From: an uncultured Alphaproteobacteria bacterium
Lineage (GTDB): Bacteria > Pseudomonadota > Alphaproteobacteria > Puniceispirillales > Puniceispirillaceae
Length of the DNA stretch: 31,298 bases
Direction of reading: 5' to 3'
NCBI GenBank assembly: GCA_913064995.1
Contig: CAJYBL010000004.1
Coordinates: 1 to 31,298, forward strand
Shown here: positions 1-8,599 of the stretch, in pieces
How the letters are laid out: every line of letters begins with the position of its first letter
Numbering within the stretch: position 1 is the stretch's first letter
Position numbers and translations under genes: made by a program
Notes under the pieces: generated by a model
What the model saw: only the letters and a program-made list of their open reading frames with translations
What the model was told of the DNA's origin: nothing
The model's database searches: none

Positions 1-1
1 A

Positions 2-793
2 TTGGTTCCAACTAACAAGTCCGGTGGTTCTGGTGCTGAGGCATTGATTGCCGCCTCTAAGGCAAGTGACCCGGATCACACAATCATGGTGACGTTGAAT
101 TCATTTTATACAACTCCGCTTCGTCAGCCCGGCCTGAAAATCGATAGCTTAAGCTTTGCTCCAGTAGCTCGCATGGCTGAAGATACATTTTTGCTTTGGG
201 TACACAAAGATAGTGGCCTGAAAACATTTGCTCAGTTCCTTGCAAAAGCAAAAGCTGATGGCAATAAGTGGGTAATGGGCGGCACCGGTAAAAATTCTGA
301 AGATAACATCATCACTGACTTCCTGAACGAAAACTATGGTTTGTCTATGAAATACATTCCATACAAGGGTGGCGGAGCTGTTGCAAAGCAGGTTGCTGGT
401 AAGCAGTTGAATTCATCTGTAAACAACCCATCAGAAGCTCTTGGTTTCTACGAGGCAGGCACGATGGTTCCATTGGTTGCATTCACGAAGTCGCGTTTGC
501 CAATGTTCCCAGATGTTCCAACGCTGAGTGAAGTGTTTGCGGGCGGTAAACAAATCAGCTGGTCGTATTTCATGCAGCGCTCTGTTGTTGGCGCACCTGG
601 TATGTCTGAAAAAGCACAAGCTTATTACACAGATTTGTTTACGAAAGTTTACAATTCAAAAGATTGGCAGACATATAAATCAAAGAAATCACTCATGGGT
701 GATTTGATGTCTGGTGACGCTCTCAAAGCTTATTGGGCTGACCAGATCAAGAATCATACAAAAATCTTGAAGGCATCTGGCGCAATTAAATAG
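2..793 (+). CDS. tctC: Tripartite tricarboxylate transporter substrate-binding protein (TctC family), 5' partial
   Basis: This is the periplasmic solute-binding component of a TctCBA secondary transporter, which captures a carboxylate-type ligand and hands it to the TctA/TctB membrane pair. The reading frame is open to the left edge. About 263 residues are present against the usual 310-330, and no signal peptide is seen, so the start lies outside the window. Family-like segments include the early P-T-N-K-S-G-G-S-G stretch, the IPYKGGG segment and the late MFPDVPTLSE segment, all typical of TctC/Bug proteins. It is followed closely by tctB and tctA, which supports the call. The substrate cannot be read from the sequence, because Bug proteins bind many different carboxylates. 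Confidence 0.93.
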   Translation: MVPTNKSGGSGAEALIAASKASDPDHTIMVTLNSFYTTPLRQPGLKIDSLSFAPVARMAEDTFLLWVHKDSGLKTFAQFLAKAKADGNKWVMGGTGKNSEDNIITDFLNENYGLSMKYIPYKGGGAVAKQVAGKQLNSSVNNPSEALGFYEAGTMVPLVAFTKSRLPMFPDVPTLSEVFAGGKQISWSYFMQRSVVGAPGMSEKAQAYYTDLFTKVYNSKDWQTYKSKKSLMGDLMSGDALKAYWADQIKNHTKILKASGAIK

Positions 794-827
794 CGTCGTA
801 AAAAAATATTGAGAGGAGTTCTAGGAT

Positions 828-1358
828 ATGCGTAGAGCTGAAATTGTAACGGCATTTATCTTGGGAATTCTCTCAATATACTTAATGTGGAAATCAGGAG
901 AGGCTCCGGATTGGAACCCTGACATCGCCCGTTTCGACAATATCGGGTTGATAGAAGGTGAAGGCCCAGGTAGTGGGTTTTGGCCATTTTGGTTGTCCTT
1001 TATCATGTTAATTTGCTCTGTTTGGATTGCTATAAATTGGTACCGCAGAACATCACCCCCATCCCAATCAGACGAAGAATTTCTAGATGGGTATGGAAAA
1101 CGCATGTTATTTGTTGTCGGTGGTGGTCTTTTTGGTTTTTTGATTTTGATTGAGATAGCTGGGTTTTACGCCGCAATCCTGGCCTTCATGATTTATTATG
1201 TTCGCTTCTTGGGACGACATAGCTGGTGGGCAACATTGTCCATTGCGTTTGGCTTAGTTATCGCCTGTTTTTTCTTTTTTGACATCGCGATGCGTATTGT
1301 TCTTCCTAAGGGGTTATCAGAGCCTTTGTTCATCCCATTGTACGAACTTTTTCTATAA
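828..1358 (+). CDS. tctB: Tripartite tricarboxylate transporter small membrane subunit (TctB family)
   Basis: This is the small membrane subunit of the TctCBA transporter, 176 residues, which is normal for TctB. About four hydrophobic stretches are visible, near residues 5-20, 48-68, 90-115 and 120-155. The short PGSGFWPFWLS motif around residues 46-56 is typical of the family, where a P-x-x-x-P-x-x-x segment follows the first helix. The ATG at 828 is preceded by a strong purine-rich ribosome site, GAGAGGAG at about 811-818. It sits between tctC and tctA with gaps of about 30 bases, so the three genes are almost certainly one operon. Confidence 0.9.
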   Translation: MRRAEIVTAFILGILSIYLMWKSGEAPDWNPDIARFDNIGLIEGEGPGSGFWPFWLSFIMLICSVWIAINWYRRTSPPSQSDEEFLDGYGKRMLFVVGGGLFGFLILIEIAGFYAAILAFMIYYVRFLGRHSWWATLSIAFGLVIACFFFFDIAMRIVLPKGLSEPLFIPLYELFL

Positions 1359-1388
1359 TCACTGCTGGAATAACTAAGGAACAATAAT

Positions 1389-2909
1389 ATGGATGTTATC
1401 GCAGCTCTTATGAGTGGTATTTTAGTTGCGCTTGAACCGATCAATCTTGGCCTAGCTATCGTTGGCGTTATTGTAGGCTTGTTTGTAGGTGCAATGCCCG
1501 GCTTGGGATCGGTGAATGGTGTTGCTATTTTGCTGCCGTTTACTTTCGTTATTCAGGGGTTTACGGGTGGTGCAACTTCGCCGATGATTTTCCTTGCATC
1601 GATTTACTATGGAGCGATGTACGGCGGGGCGATATCATCGATTACGCTTGGTATCCCGGGCGCGTCCACCGCTGTTGCGACGACATTCGATGGTCGCCCC
1701 CTGGCATTGGCTGGTAAGGCGCATGTGGCGCTTGTTGCTGCTGCTTTGGCATCATTTGCCGGCGGCACAGTCTCAAATGTTATGTTCACCGCCTTTGCGC
1801 CCCTTTTGGCGACCGTTGCGCTTTCCTTTGGTGATCCTGAAGTCTTCGCGTTGATGTTGCTTGCTTTTGCAACATTTGTTGGTCTTGGCGGTGATGATAT
1901 TCCCAAGACAATCTTTTCGATCTGTATTGGCCTTGTGTTGGCAACCGTTGGTTTTGACGTTGTCTCCGGCGAACCGCGCCTGATATTTTTTGACATTACC
2001 GGTTTTTCACACGGTATTCGCTTCCTTGTTCTTGCCATCGGTGTATACGGTATCGGTGAGATGCTATGGACAATCAATTCATCACGCGATGGAACATCCA
2101 TGTCCAAAGTTGATGTGACTGCAAGAGCGGTTATTGACGCTATTAAACAGTTCAGGCATGCGTGGCGTGGTACTGTTATCGGCTCGTTTCTTGGATTTTT
2201 TGTTGGTATTCTGCCAGCCGCAGGGGCAACCCCAGGGTCGTTGATGGCCTACGGTGTTGCTAAGCTTACTTCTCGCACTCCAAATGAATATGGTAAGGGG
2301 TCCATTGACGGGGTTGCTGCGCCGGAATCTGCAAATAATTCAGCGTCAACTGGGGCGATGTTACCAATGATGACGCTTGGGATTCCGGGGTCGCCAACAA
2401 CGGCTGTGCTTCTTGCCGGTATGGTGATTTGGGGTTTGCAGCCAGGACCATTGTTGTTTACTGATCAACCTGATTTTGTTTGGCCACTGATTGGGTCATT
2501 TTACATCTCAAACGTAATCGCCGTTCTTATAAATCTAGCCTTTATCCCTGTCTTTTTGTGGATGCTGCGGATGCCATTTACCATTTTGGCACCTCTGATC
2601 TTTGTGTTGTCCCTTGTTGGCACATTTGCGGCCTATCAGGATATGTTTGACGTCTGGTTGATGGTTATTGTTGGTGTCTGTGCCTTTTTCTTGCGGTTGC
2701 TGGATTATCCAGTGGCGCCAGCAGTTCTCGCTATTGTTTTAGGGCCGATTGCTGAACCAAAACTGCGGCAGTCACTTTTGTTTTCGGACGGTGATTTCAT
2801 GATTTTTCTCAACCGGCCAATCGCTGGGCCGATCACGGTCATTGCCATCATTCTTATTTTCTTGCCATTGTTCAAGTTGATCCGCGACAAGATGAGACAA
2901 ACGGCATAA
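1389..2909 (+). CDS. tctA: Tripartite tricarboxylate transporter large permease (TctA family)
   Basis: This is the large permease subunit, 506 residues, matching the usual TctA length of about 500. It is highly hydrophobic throughout, with about twelve membrane segments expected. Two family hallmarks are visible: the N-terminal GAMPGLGSVNGVAILLPFTF segment and the mid-protein GILPAAGATPGSLMAYG segment, which are the duplicated glycine/proline-rich signature loops. An SAMYGGAISSI-like loop and a MLPMMTLGIPGSPTTAVLL segment also fit. An AAGGAACAA ribosome site precedes the ATG at 1389. The operon ends here with the hairpin at about 2914-2940. Confidence 0.95.
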   Translation: MDVIAALMSGILVALEPINLGLAIVGVIVGLFVGAMPGLGSVNGVAILLPFTFVIQGFTGGATSPMIFLASIYYGAMYGGAISSITLGIPGASTAVATTFDGRPLALAGKAHVALVAAALASFAGGTVSNVMFTAFAPLLATVALSFGDPEVFALMLLAFATFVGLGGDDIPKTIFSICIGLVLATVGFDVVSGEPRLIFFDITGFSHGIRFLVLAIGVYGIGEMLWTINSSRDGTSMSKVDVTARAVIDAIKQFRHAWRGTVIGSFLGFFVGILPAAGATPGSLMAYGVAKLTSRTPNEYGKGSIDGVAAPESANNSASTGAMLPMMTLGIPGSPTTAVLLAGMVIWGLQPGPLLFTDQPDFVWPLIGSFYISNVIAVLINLAFIPVFLWMLRMPFTILAPLIFVLSLVGTFAAYQDMFDVWLMVIVGVCAFFLRLLDYPVAPAVLAIVLGPIAEPKLRQSLLFSDGDFMIFLNRPIAGPITVIAIILIFLPLFKLIRDKMRQTA

Positions 2910-2913
2910 AATA

Positions 2914-2945
2914 AAAGGGGTGATTGGATGCCCCCTTTCTATTTT
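2914..2945 (+). terminator. Rho-independent terminator of the tctCBA operon
   Basis: The arms AAAGGGG (2914-2920) and CCCCTTT (2932-2938) form a perfect 7-bp stem with an 11-base loop, followed by TCTATTTTC. It begins only five bases after the tctA stop codon. Its presence argues that the TTG at 2924, which lies inside the hairpin loop, is not the start of the next gene. Confidence 0.7.
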
Positions 2946-2968
2946 CGCAGTTGATTGGATCGCGAAAC

Positions 2969-4729
2969 ATGGCTCAAAAACCATCTTTATCCGATACTGA
3001 ATATCACGCATGGAACCCAGGCCTTAGTTCCAATTTGCCAACAAGGCTGTTGCCACTTATAACCCTGTTCCGGCCTGAAAATAGCGATGTTGGCTATCAG
3101 CACGCCAAAGAAGCGGCCGATTTTTCCGGCCTTGCGGTTGAACAGCTTTGCGCTTTAAAGGTGGAACGGCTTGTTGCGCATGAGGTGCTGATCCGCGTCA
3201 CTGCCGATTTATCAGTTCCCGATGGGCCAAGCTATGAATATCTGGGTCTGCAGCTTCGCGGAATGGTTGACTCGATCTATCGCGGTTATATGGTTCCCGA
3301 AATGCAGAATATTGCGGCGGGATTTGATCTTGTTCGTCAACGCGCTAAACACGAACTGACCATACTTGTCGATGAAATCTGTTCTTTTGATGTGCCGCAG
3401 AAAAAAACAAAATCAGGCTTTTTTGGTTTTTTGAAACGGCAACCGAAACCCATAGAAATAAACACAAAACCGCCGGAATTACAGGCCTTGGATCAATTGC
3501 GGCAGCGCGTTCGCAATGAGGATGATTTTCCTGCCGCCTGCATGACTGCGCTGATTAGCGTGGTGAGTGGTATTCTGGGGAAGCAGGGGCGCATTGTTAC
3601 TGATCGGCAGTTGATTGTCGAGCTGGCACTTCGGGTGTTTTGCAATGATCAGGGCAGTGCTGAAATTGGTCATTTGATTGCACCGATTTTCGAAAATGCG
3701 GCCAAGGCCGAGGGCTATCGGTTTTTGCCAGCGCAAAGCGAACCAATTGTGATGAATACAAAGGGCGCGTCGGCCGCTGGGAAAAGCACGATCCGCCCAC
3801 AACAACGGCTTCTTGCTGAACGCATGGGCGTACCGTGGGAAGATTTCGCCCTTATCAGTCCAGATTATTGGCGCAAGTATCTGCTGGATTATGACAGTCT
3901 TGGCGTCGATTATAAATATGCTGCCATGTTGACCGGTCGTGAGCTGGAATTTGTTGATAAAAAGCTGGATCGCTATATGGCGCAAAAGGCCAAGAAAAAA
4001 ACCATTCCGCATTTGCTGATTGACCGGTTTCGGTTTGATAGTTTCAAAGTTGACAGTGAGGGTGATTACAAAAGCACGCTATTGAGCCGATTTGGATCGA
4101 CGGTATTTTTGTTTTTTGCGATTACGCCGCCGCCAGCAACCGTTGAACGTGCATGGCAACGCGGGCTAACAACCGCGCGTTACAAGGCGGTGGATGATCT
4201 TCTCTATCACAATATCGAGGCTTTCACCGGCATTCCCGAGTTGTTTTTTTCATGGATGTCGATCGCCGATAAAAACATTTATTTTGAATTTTTGGATAAT
4301 GATGTTCCGTTTGGTGAATTACCAAAAACAATTGCCTTTGGCCATAATGGTTCAATGACGGTTCTTGATCCGGTGGCCTTATCCAATATTGACCGGTTCA
4401 AAGAGGTCAATGTTGCCGCAACACGGCCCGAAGATGTGTTAAATCCCGAATGGATACCAAGCTATCAATTTCTACGGCAATGTGTTGAGTCGCTGACAAA
4501 GCTGGAATTTGCTGATCAGGATAATGCTCAAATCTATGGGCGCATTGAAAAGACCGGATGGGTCTATAAAAATACTGTGGCCAAGCCTGCTGGCGCAAAT
4601 GCAGATCGATGCCTGGCTGCTATTGGGTGGGATGCATCGCCAGCGCCAAAGTCCTTGCCAATTGAAGTGATTGATAGAGATATAGTCAAAGCGGTTACGC
4701 TCGGCGCATGGGGTGCGTCGCGGCGATAG
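2969..4729 (+). CDS. Zeta-toxin-like P-loop ATPase/kinase of unknown function
   Basis: I do not recognise a named family for the whole 586-residue protein. The C-terminal half carries a clear Walker A motif, GASAAGKS, at residues 266-273, followed by a SPDYWRKY segment and a LLIDRFR stretch that could be the Walker B strand. That order resembles zeta-toxin/chloramphenicol-phosphotransferase-type kinases. The N-terminal 250 residues are helical, with a basic lysine-rich stretch around residue 150, and carry no motif I recognise. No signal peptide or membrane helix is seen, so it is probably cytoplasmic. I chose the ATG at 2969 because the in-frame TTG at 2924 falls within the tctA terminator hairpin. 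No small antitoxin gene is adjacent, so a classical toxin-antitoxin pair is unlikely. A stand-alone kinase or stress-related factor is a guess. Confidence 0.6.
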   Translation: MAQKPSLSDTEYHAWNPGLSSNLPTRLLPLITLFRPENSDVGYQHAKEAADFSGLAVEQLCALKVERLVAHEVLIRVTADLSVPDGPSYEYLGLQLRGMVDSIYRGYMVPEMQNIAAGFDLVRQRAKHELTILVDEICSFDVPQKKTKSGFFGFLKRQPKPIEINTKPPELQALDQLRQRVRNEDDFPAACMTALISVVSGILGKQGRIVTDRQLIVELALRVFCNDQGSAEIGHLIAPIFENAAKAEGYRFLPAQSEPIVMNTKGASAAGKSTIRPQQRLLAERMGVPWEDFALISPDYWRKYLLDYDSLGVDYKYAAMLTGRELEFVDKKLDRYMAQKAKKKTIPHLLIDRFRFDSFKVDSEGDYKSTLLSRFGSTVFLFFAITPPPATVERAWQRGLTTARYKAVDDLLYHNIEAFTGIPELFFSWMSIADKNIYFEFLDNDVPFGELPKTIAFGHNGSMTVLDPVALSNIDRFKEVNVAATRPEDVLNPEWIPSYQFLRQCVESLTKLEFADQDNAQIYGRIEKTGWVYKNTVAKPAGANADRCLAAIGWDASPAPKSLPIEVIDRDIVKAVTLGAWGASRR

Positions 4730-4749
4730 GATTCTGGTAAATAAAGCAT

Positions 4750-4776
4750 TTTTGGGCAGCACTGTTGGTGCTGTTT
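4750..4776 (+). terminator. Possible weak terminator after the P-loop gene
   Basis: CAGCAC (4757-4762) pairs with GTGCTG (4768-4773) around a five-base loop, with T-runs on both sides but only three Ts directly after the stem. It starts about 28 bases after the stop codon at 4729. The short stem and T-tract keep this tentative. Confidence 0.35.
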
Positions 4777-4895
4777 GAGCCGGCTTTCTCGATCGCAGAA
4801 TTCTTGGCCTGTCATTATTGGCGCGTGGCCTATTACGCGGCTCGCCCGTCAGTTTAATCTATTTGCTTTGTTATTGGTAAAAAGGAAATTCCAAG

Positions 4896-5585
4896 ATGAT
4901 GAATTATGTAATTGAACCGGCACAGCAAGTAAGCTTGCCAGTTCGTGGCGGTAATGCTGTTTTCCCGGTGCGCCGGATCTATTGTATTGGTCGTAATTAT
5001 GCCGATCACGCCATTGAAATGGGGCATGATCCGGATAAAGAACCGCCATTCTTTTTCCAGAAAAATGCGGAAAATGTTGATACCAGCGGTGAGTTTCCGT
5101 ACCCGCCGCAAACCAGTGATGTGCATTTCGAAATGGAAATGATTGTCGCGCTGAAAAGTGGCGGTGTTGATATTCGTGAAGAAGATGCGCTTGACCATGT
5201 GTTTGGCTATGGTCTTGGGCTGGATATGACGCGCCGCGATTTGCAGGGCGAGGCCAAAAAATTGGGTCGTCCTTGGGAAATCGGCAAGGCGTTTGAAAGA
5301 TCGGCACCGATGAGCGAGTTGGTACCAGCCAGTGACACTGGGCATCTTGATCAGGGGCGTATTGCGCTTCAGGTCAATGGCGTTGAACGTCAAATTGGTG
5401 ATTTGAACCAGATGATCTGGAAAGTTCCGGAAATGATTGCGTATTTGTCGCGCTTTTATGACATTGCCGCTGGTGATCTGGTCATGTCTGGAACACCAGC
5501 CGGTGTTGGACCGATCGAACGCGGTGACGTGATGGTTGGCGAGGTCGAGGGTATCGGATCATTTACCGTTACCGTTGTCTCTTAA
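4896..5585 (+). CDS. Fumarylacetoacetate hydrolase family protein
   Basis: This is a 229-residue single-domain member of the FAH fold, which hydrolyses or isomerises 2-oxo acid C-C bonds (fumarylpyruvate hydrolase, acylpyruvase and related enzymes). The metal site is visible: the H-F-E-M-E-M segment gives Glu79 and Glu81, and GLGLDMTRRD gives Asp110. The catalytic IYCIGRNYADHAIEMG segment lies near residues 28-43, and the late MSGTPAGVGPI motif near residue 196 is the usual FAH signature. Length and motifs fit fumarylpyruvate hydrolase-type or related bacterial proteins better than the two-domain eukaryotic FAH. Two adjacent ATG codons (4896 and 4899) follow AAAGGAAA at 4881. The physiological substrate is not evident from the neighbours. 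Confidence 0.9.
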   Translation: MMNYVIEPAQQVSLPVRGGNAVFPVRRIYCIGRNYADHAIEMGHDPDKEPPFFFQKNAENVDTSGEFPYPPQTSDVHFEMEMIVALKSGGVDIREEDALDHVFGYGLGLDMTRRDLQGEAKKLGRPWEIGKAFERSAPMSELVPASDTGHLDQGRIALQVNGVERQIGDLNQMIWKVPEMIAYLSRFYDIAAGDLVMSGTPAGVGPIERGDVMVGEVEGIGSFTVTVVS

Positions 5586-5635
5586 ACCGCGATTGGCCAA
5601 AACAGCGTGAAACGAAAACAATTATGGGCGTGGGG

Positions 5636-7027
5636 CTAGTCGATCGATAGAACCGCGCCCATGCCTGATGCGGCATGTTCTAGCATATGACAATGGAACA
5701 GCCATAAACCTGGGTTATCGGCTTTGAAAACAAGGCTAATACGTTCTTGAGGTTGCATAAGCCACGTGTCGCGCTGGCCTGAGGGAAGGGCAAGCGTTGG
5801 ATCATTCGACATAACCCAGAAATGATGGCCATGAAGATGCATCCCATGACGCCATGCCGTATCGTTATAGACATCAAGTGATACGAGGTCATTTTGATCA
5901 ATCTCGGCAAAAAGCGTCGAGTAATCGCCAATCTGGCCGTTAAAAGCCCAAAGTTTTTTGTGTTTTTGCGCCAATTCGCGAAGCGACAATTCCGCCCCTT
6001 CAAACATTGCTGTTTGTAAATTGCCCATCGCGCCGCCCTGCATGTGGATTGGGATGCGGCGCAGGTTGTTCAAAGATGGCAAAGCCGCCGGTTTTGGAGT
6101 GTTAATCGGCGTATTAATGAGGGTTGAAGGGTCAAGCGCAGGATCAACAACTACTGTTGCAGCTGGATAAGGTTCGCCAGTACTGATTTCGGTAATCTCG
6201 ATGCTGCCGCGATCCATATCCAGAATAACATCGGCGCGTTGCGCTGGAGCCAAGGTGATTGTGGTCACTTGCTCAGGCTGGCAAAAAGCGCCATCAAGCG
6301 CGATCAAAGTCGCTGACGCATCGGTCAATTGGAATGTCATGATCCGCGCATTAGCGGCGCTGATAAGGCGTAAACGGATGCGTGCTTTGTCTTTCACACG
6401 AAATTTGGGTGCCGATTTGCCATTGACTGTAAGCCAGTTGCCAAGCCGTCCACCATGCGACCAATCATGCAGCCCACCTAATGAAGCTTGGTCAATTTGC
6501 CCATCATTATCCAGCCGCCAATCATCAATCATTAAACACAGATCATGGTCAACTTCAGGGTCTTGGTCATCATCGATGATCAGAGGGCCATAAAGGCCGC
6601 GTGCGACCTGTTCCCAGCCCATATGATGGGCGTGATACCAATAGGTGCCGCTATCATTTAGCGGAAATTCATAAGCAAAGCTCTCACCTGGCTGGATCGG
6701 GGCTTGCGTTAGATTGGCAACACCGTCCATTTCATTCAAATTACGAATACCGTGCCAGTGAATGGTCGTTGCCACATCAAGATTGTTCCGAACCTCAGCG
6801 CGAAGCATATCGCCTTTACGATAACGCAGCATGGGGCCGGGGCAGGATTGGTTGTAGAGCCATAGATCAGTGTCAGGCTGGCCAGCACCAGCAATGTTCA
6901 GCCGTGTCTTGCCAGCCGTGATTTGCTGCACGGGTGTTGCGGCATGGAGGTGCGTCCAAGGGGAAGGCGCGACCAATGAGCTTGTAGCGCCTGCGGCGGC
7001 GAGGGTGAGGAAATGGCGTCTTTTCAT
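5636..7027 (-). CDS. Tat-exported multicopper oxidase
   Basis: This is a three-domain laccase-like copper oxidase of 463 residues that couples one-electron substrate oxidation to reduction of O2 to water, probably in the periplasm. The N-terminus MKRRHFLTLAAAGA is a twin-arginine signal, with a likely cleavage after HAA near residue 30. All four copper-ligand segments are visible: HWHG (His90, His92), YHAHH (His132, His134), the HGMHLHGHHF segment, and HCHMLEHAASGM near the C-terminus (His445, Cys446, His447, His451, Met456). Type 1, 2 and 3 copper sites should therefore be intact. It lies downstream of the tungstate-binding gene on the same strand, but a likely terminator separates them. Roles in copper tolerance or in manganese or phenol oxidation are all possible. 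Confidence 0.93.
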   Translation of the reverse strand: MKRRHFLTLAAAGATSSLVAPSPWTHLHAATPVQQITAGKTRLNIAGAGQPDTDLWLYNQSCPGPMLRYRKGDMLRAEVRNNLDVATTIHWHGIRNLNEMDGVANLTQAPIQPGESFAYEFPLNDSGTYWYHAHHMGWEQVARGLYGPLIIDDDQDPEVDHDLCLMIDDWRLDNDGQIDQASLGGLHDWSHGGRLGNWLTVNGKSAPKFRVKDKARIRLRLISAANARIMTFQLTDASATLIALDGAFCQPEQVTTITLAPAQRADVILDMDRGSIEITEISTGEPYPAATVVVDPALDPSTLINTPINTPKPAALPSLNNLRRIPIHMQGGAMGNLQTAMFEGAELSLRELAQKHKKLWAFNGQIGDYSTLFAEIDQNDLVSLDVYNDTAWRHGMHLHGHHFWVMSNDPTLALPSGQRDTWLMQPQERISLVFKADNPGLWLFHCHMLEHAASGMGAVLSID

Positions 7028-7061
7028 AGGTCCAAAGTAGCAACTAATGCTGCCATTTACG

Positions 7062-7093
7062 AGGAAAAATCAGATGCATCGGCTGATTTGTCA
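7062..7093 (-). terminator. Likely Rho-independent terminator of the tungstate-binding gene
   Basis: On the minus strand AAATCAG and CTGATTT (plus-strand 7067-7073 and 7083-7089) form a 7-bp perfect stem with a nine-base loop. On that strand the stem runs straight into a run of five Ts. It lies just after the stop codon of the 7121-7993 gene, and before the multicopper oxidase start at 7027. Confidence 0.55.
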
Positions 7094-7120
7094 CAGGTGA
7101 TGCACCCATCGGTAAGCGGT

Positions 7121-7993
7121 TTAAGGGGCTGCATTTGGAAAAAACAAAGGTCTGTTTTCATGCTGGAAGGTGGCAATTGCGGTTTGCCCCTTGGGTGATA
7201 ACAGCCAATCGACAAAAATACGGGATTCGGCAGCCTTTATTGTCGGGCAATGGGTTTGGCTAACCAAAACAACGCCATATTGGTTAAATAATGCCGGATC
7301 CCCCTGAAACAGCGGCATATGCGTGGTTTTGTTTTTGAACGTCAGCCATGTTGCACGATCGGCAAGGGCATACGCATTGGCCTGAACCGCAAAATTAAGC
7401 GTTGACCCCATACCAAGGCCGGTTTCAAGATACCATTTGCCACTGGCATCTTTTGGTGTTTCGCCCGCGGCCAACCAAAATCGGCGTTCCGCTTTATGCG
7501 TGCCGCTATCATCACTTCGTGAAGCGAATCTGGCTTTGGCCGCAGCAATTTTCTGAAAAGCTTCGGTCGTTGTTTTGGCGGTTCCGATTTTTGCCGGATC
7601 ATTTTTTGGGCCAACCAGAATGAAGTCGTTATACATCAAATCATGGCGCTGACTGCCAAAGCCGTCGATCACAAATTCTTCCTCATCAATTTTTGAATGG
7701 ACAATGACCAGCTCGGCATCACATTTTTTGGCATTGCGAAGCGCCTGACCCGTGCCAACAGCAACAATCCGCACATTAATATCGCTCTCAGCCTTGAATA
7801 ACGGCAATAGATGGTCGTACAGACCCGAATTCTGGATTGAGGTTGCGGATTGAACAATGATCACCGGTGCGGCTGCATGGCCAGCAATGGCAAAAAAGCC
7901 AGTAAAAAGCACGATATAAGCTGCCATCACCAATCGCGTGAAACACGATAGGTGGCGCAAACTTGAAAAAAAGCTGAAACCAAGCCAGATCAT
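7121..7993 (-). CDS. tupA: TupA-like tungstate (oxyanion) ABC transporter substrate-binding protein
   Basis: This is a periplasmic binding protein of 290 residues. After a hydrophobic leader (about residues 20-41, ending GHAAA) comes the SATSIQNSGLYDHLLP segment, matching the oxyanion-binding T-T-T-S-x-x-x-SGL-type motif of TupA/tungstate-binding proteins. The VGTGQALRNAKKCDAELVIVHS, RSDDSGTHKAE and MGSTLNFAVQANAYALADRATW segments are also TupA-like and contribute anion ligands. I kept the ATG at 7993; an alternative start at 7927 would leave a cleaner signal peptide. No permease (tupB) or ATPase (tupC) is adjacent. The ModE-type regulator is divergent, and the FDH and molybdopterin genes lie downstream, so supply of W or Mo to FDH is a natural inference. 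Confidence 0.85.
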   Translation of the reverse strand: MIWLGFSFFSSLRHLSCFTRLVMAAYIVLFTGFFAIAGHAAAPVIIVQSATSIQNSGLYDHLLPLFKAESDINVRIVAVGTGQALRNAKKCDAELVIVHSKIDEEEFVIDGFGSQRHDLMYNDFILVGPKNDPAKIGTAKTTTEAFQKIAAAKARFASRSDDSGTHKAERRFWLAAGETPKDASGKWYLETGLGMGSTLNFAVQANAYALADRATWLTFKNKTTHMPLFQGDPALFNQYGVVLVSQTHCPTIKAAESRIFVDWLLSPKGQTAIATFQHENRPLFFPNAAP

Positions 7994-8116
7994 TCTTATC
8001 TTCTATTGAATATTGAGAAGCGTTGCAAACCTGATGTTTTGTTTTTCATGTCGCCTCGCATGTGGATAATAGGTAAGGTTAAGTCGGACTGGATTTGTTG
8101 GCGAAGGAGGTCGTTT
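7994..8116. promoter_or_regulatory. Divergent promoter region between tupA-like and modE-like genes
   Basis: This 123-base gap separates two oppositely transcribed genes linked to Mo/W and must hold at least one promoter for each. I see no clear ModE-type inverted repeat. The regulator ribosome site AAGGAGG (8104-8110) is strong and sits six bases before the TTG at 8117. The gap would be the obvious target for autoregulation by the adjacent regulator. Confidence 0.45.
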
Positions 8117-8500
8117 TTGACCGCAGCGAAAAAGGCAAAGCATGCAGCCCAAGAACCGGGGGTGCGTACAAAATTATTTATTGCTGATGAGACCATTGGC
8201 CTTGGCAAAATCAATTTACTCGCCTTGCTTGACGAGGCTGGCTCGATTAGCGCGGCTGCGCGCCAGATGGGAATGAGCTATCGCCGTGCATGGTTCTTGC
8301 TTGATTCGATGCAGAGCGGGTTTCGTGACCCTCTGTTTGTGACCGAGCGCGGTGGGTCGAGTAAGGGCGGGGCTAAATTAACCCAGCTCGGCAAAGATTT
8401 GATTCACCGCTATCGGGCGCATGTTGCCATTGTTGACGATCAATCAGCCGATATTTTGTCATGGATGAGAGCCGTTCAGGTTGATCATAATGATGATTAG
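8117..8500 (+). CDS. ModE-type winged-helix regulator, DNA-binding domain only
   Basis: This is a LysR/ModE-type helix-turn-helix protein. The segment LLALLDEAGSISAAARQMGMSYRRAW is the hallmark of the ModE N-terminal domain, where a helix-turn-helix reads the operator, and it continues with the wing sequence up to a conserved G-K-D-L-I-like end. The molybdate-binding TOBE/Mop domains of full-length ModE are absent, so the protein is about 127 residues. I chose TTG at 8117 because AAGGAGG lies six bases upstream. An earlier in-frame TTG at 8006 would add 37 residues that look nothing like ModE and has no comparable ribosome site. It is divergent from the tungstate-binding gene and precedes the FDH-linked block, so it may sense Mo/W availability through a partner. 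Confidence 0.85.
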   Translation: MTAAKKAKHAAQEPGVRTKLFIADETIGLGKINLLALLDEAGSISAAARQMGMSYRRAWFLLDSMQSGFRDPLFVTERGGSSKGGAKLTQLGKDLIHRYRAHVAIVDDQSADILSWMRAVQVDHNDD

Positions 8501-8599
8501 TCGATGCCGTTTGGAAAACAGCGTTGGCAACGGGTTCATATGCGCAGAAAAAGCTGCTAGAGTAGCAGAATTATCATTAAATTTAGGATTCTGACGATA

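Noticed and set aside
2924..2968. Longer start for the zeta-like gene at TTG 2924
   Set aside because: It lies within the hairpin of the tctA terminator and adds 15 unconserved-looking residues; ATG 2969 is preferred.
3479..4012. 177-residue minus-strand reading frame
   Set aside because: It is opposite the P-loop gene and lacks a ribosome site or recognisable motif, so it is a shadow frame.
8006..8116. Extended N-terminus of the ModE-type regulator
   Set aside because: It has no ribosome site and no ModE-like sequence; the TTG at 8117 has AAGGAGG.
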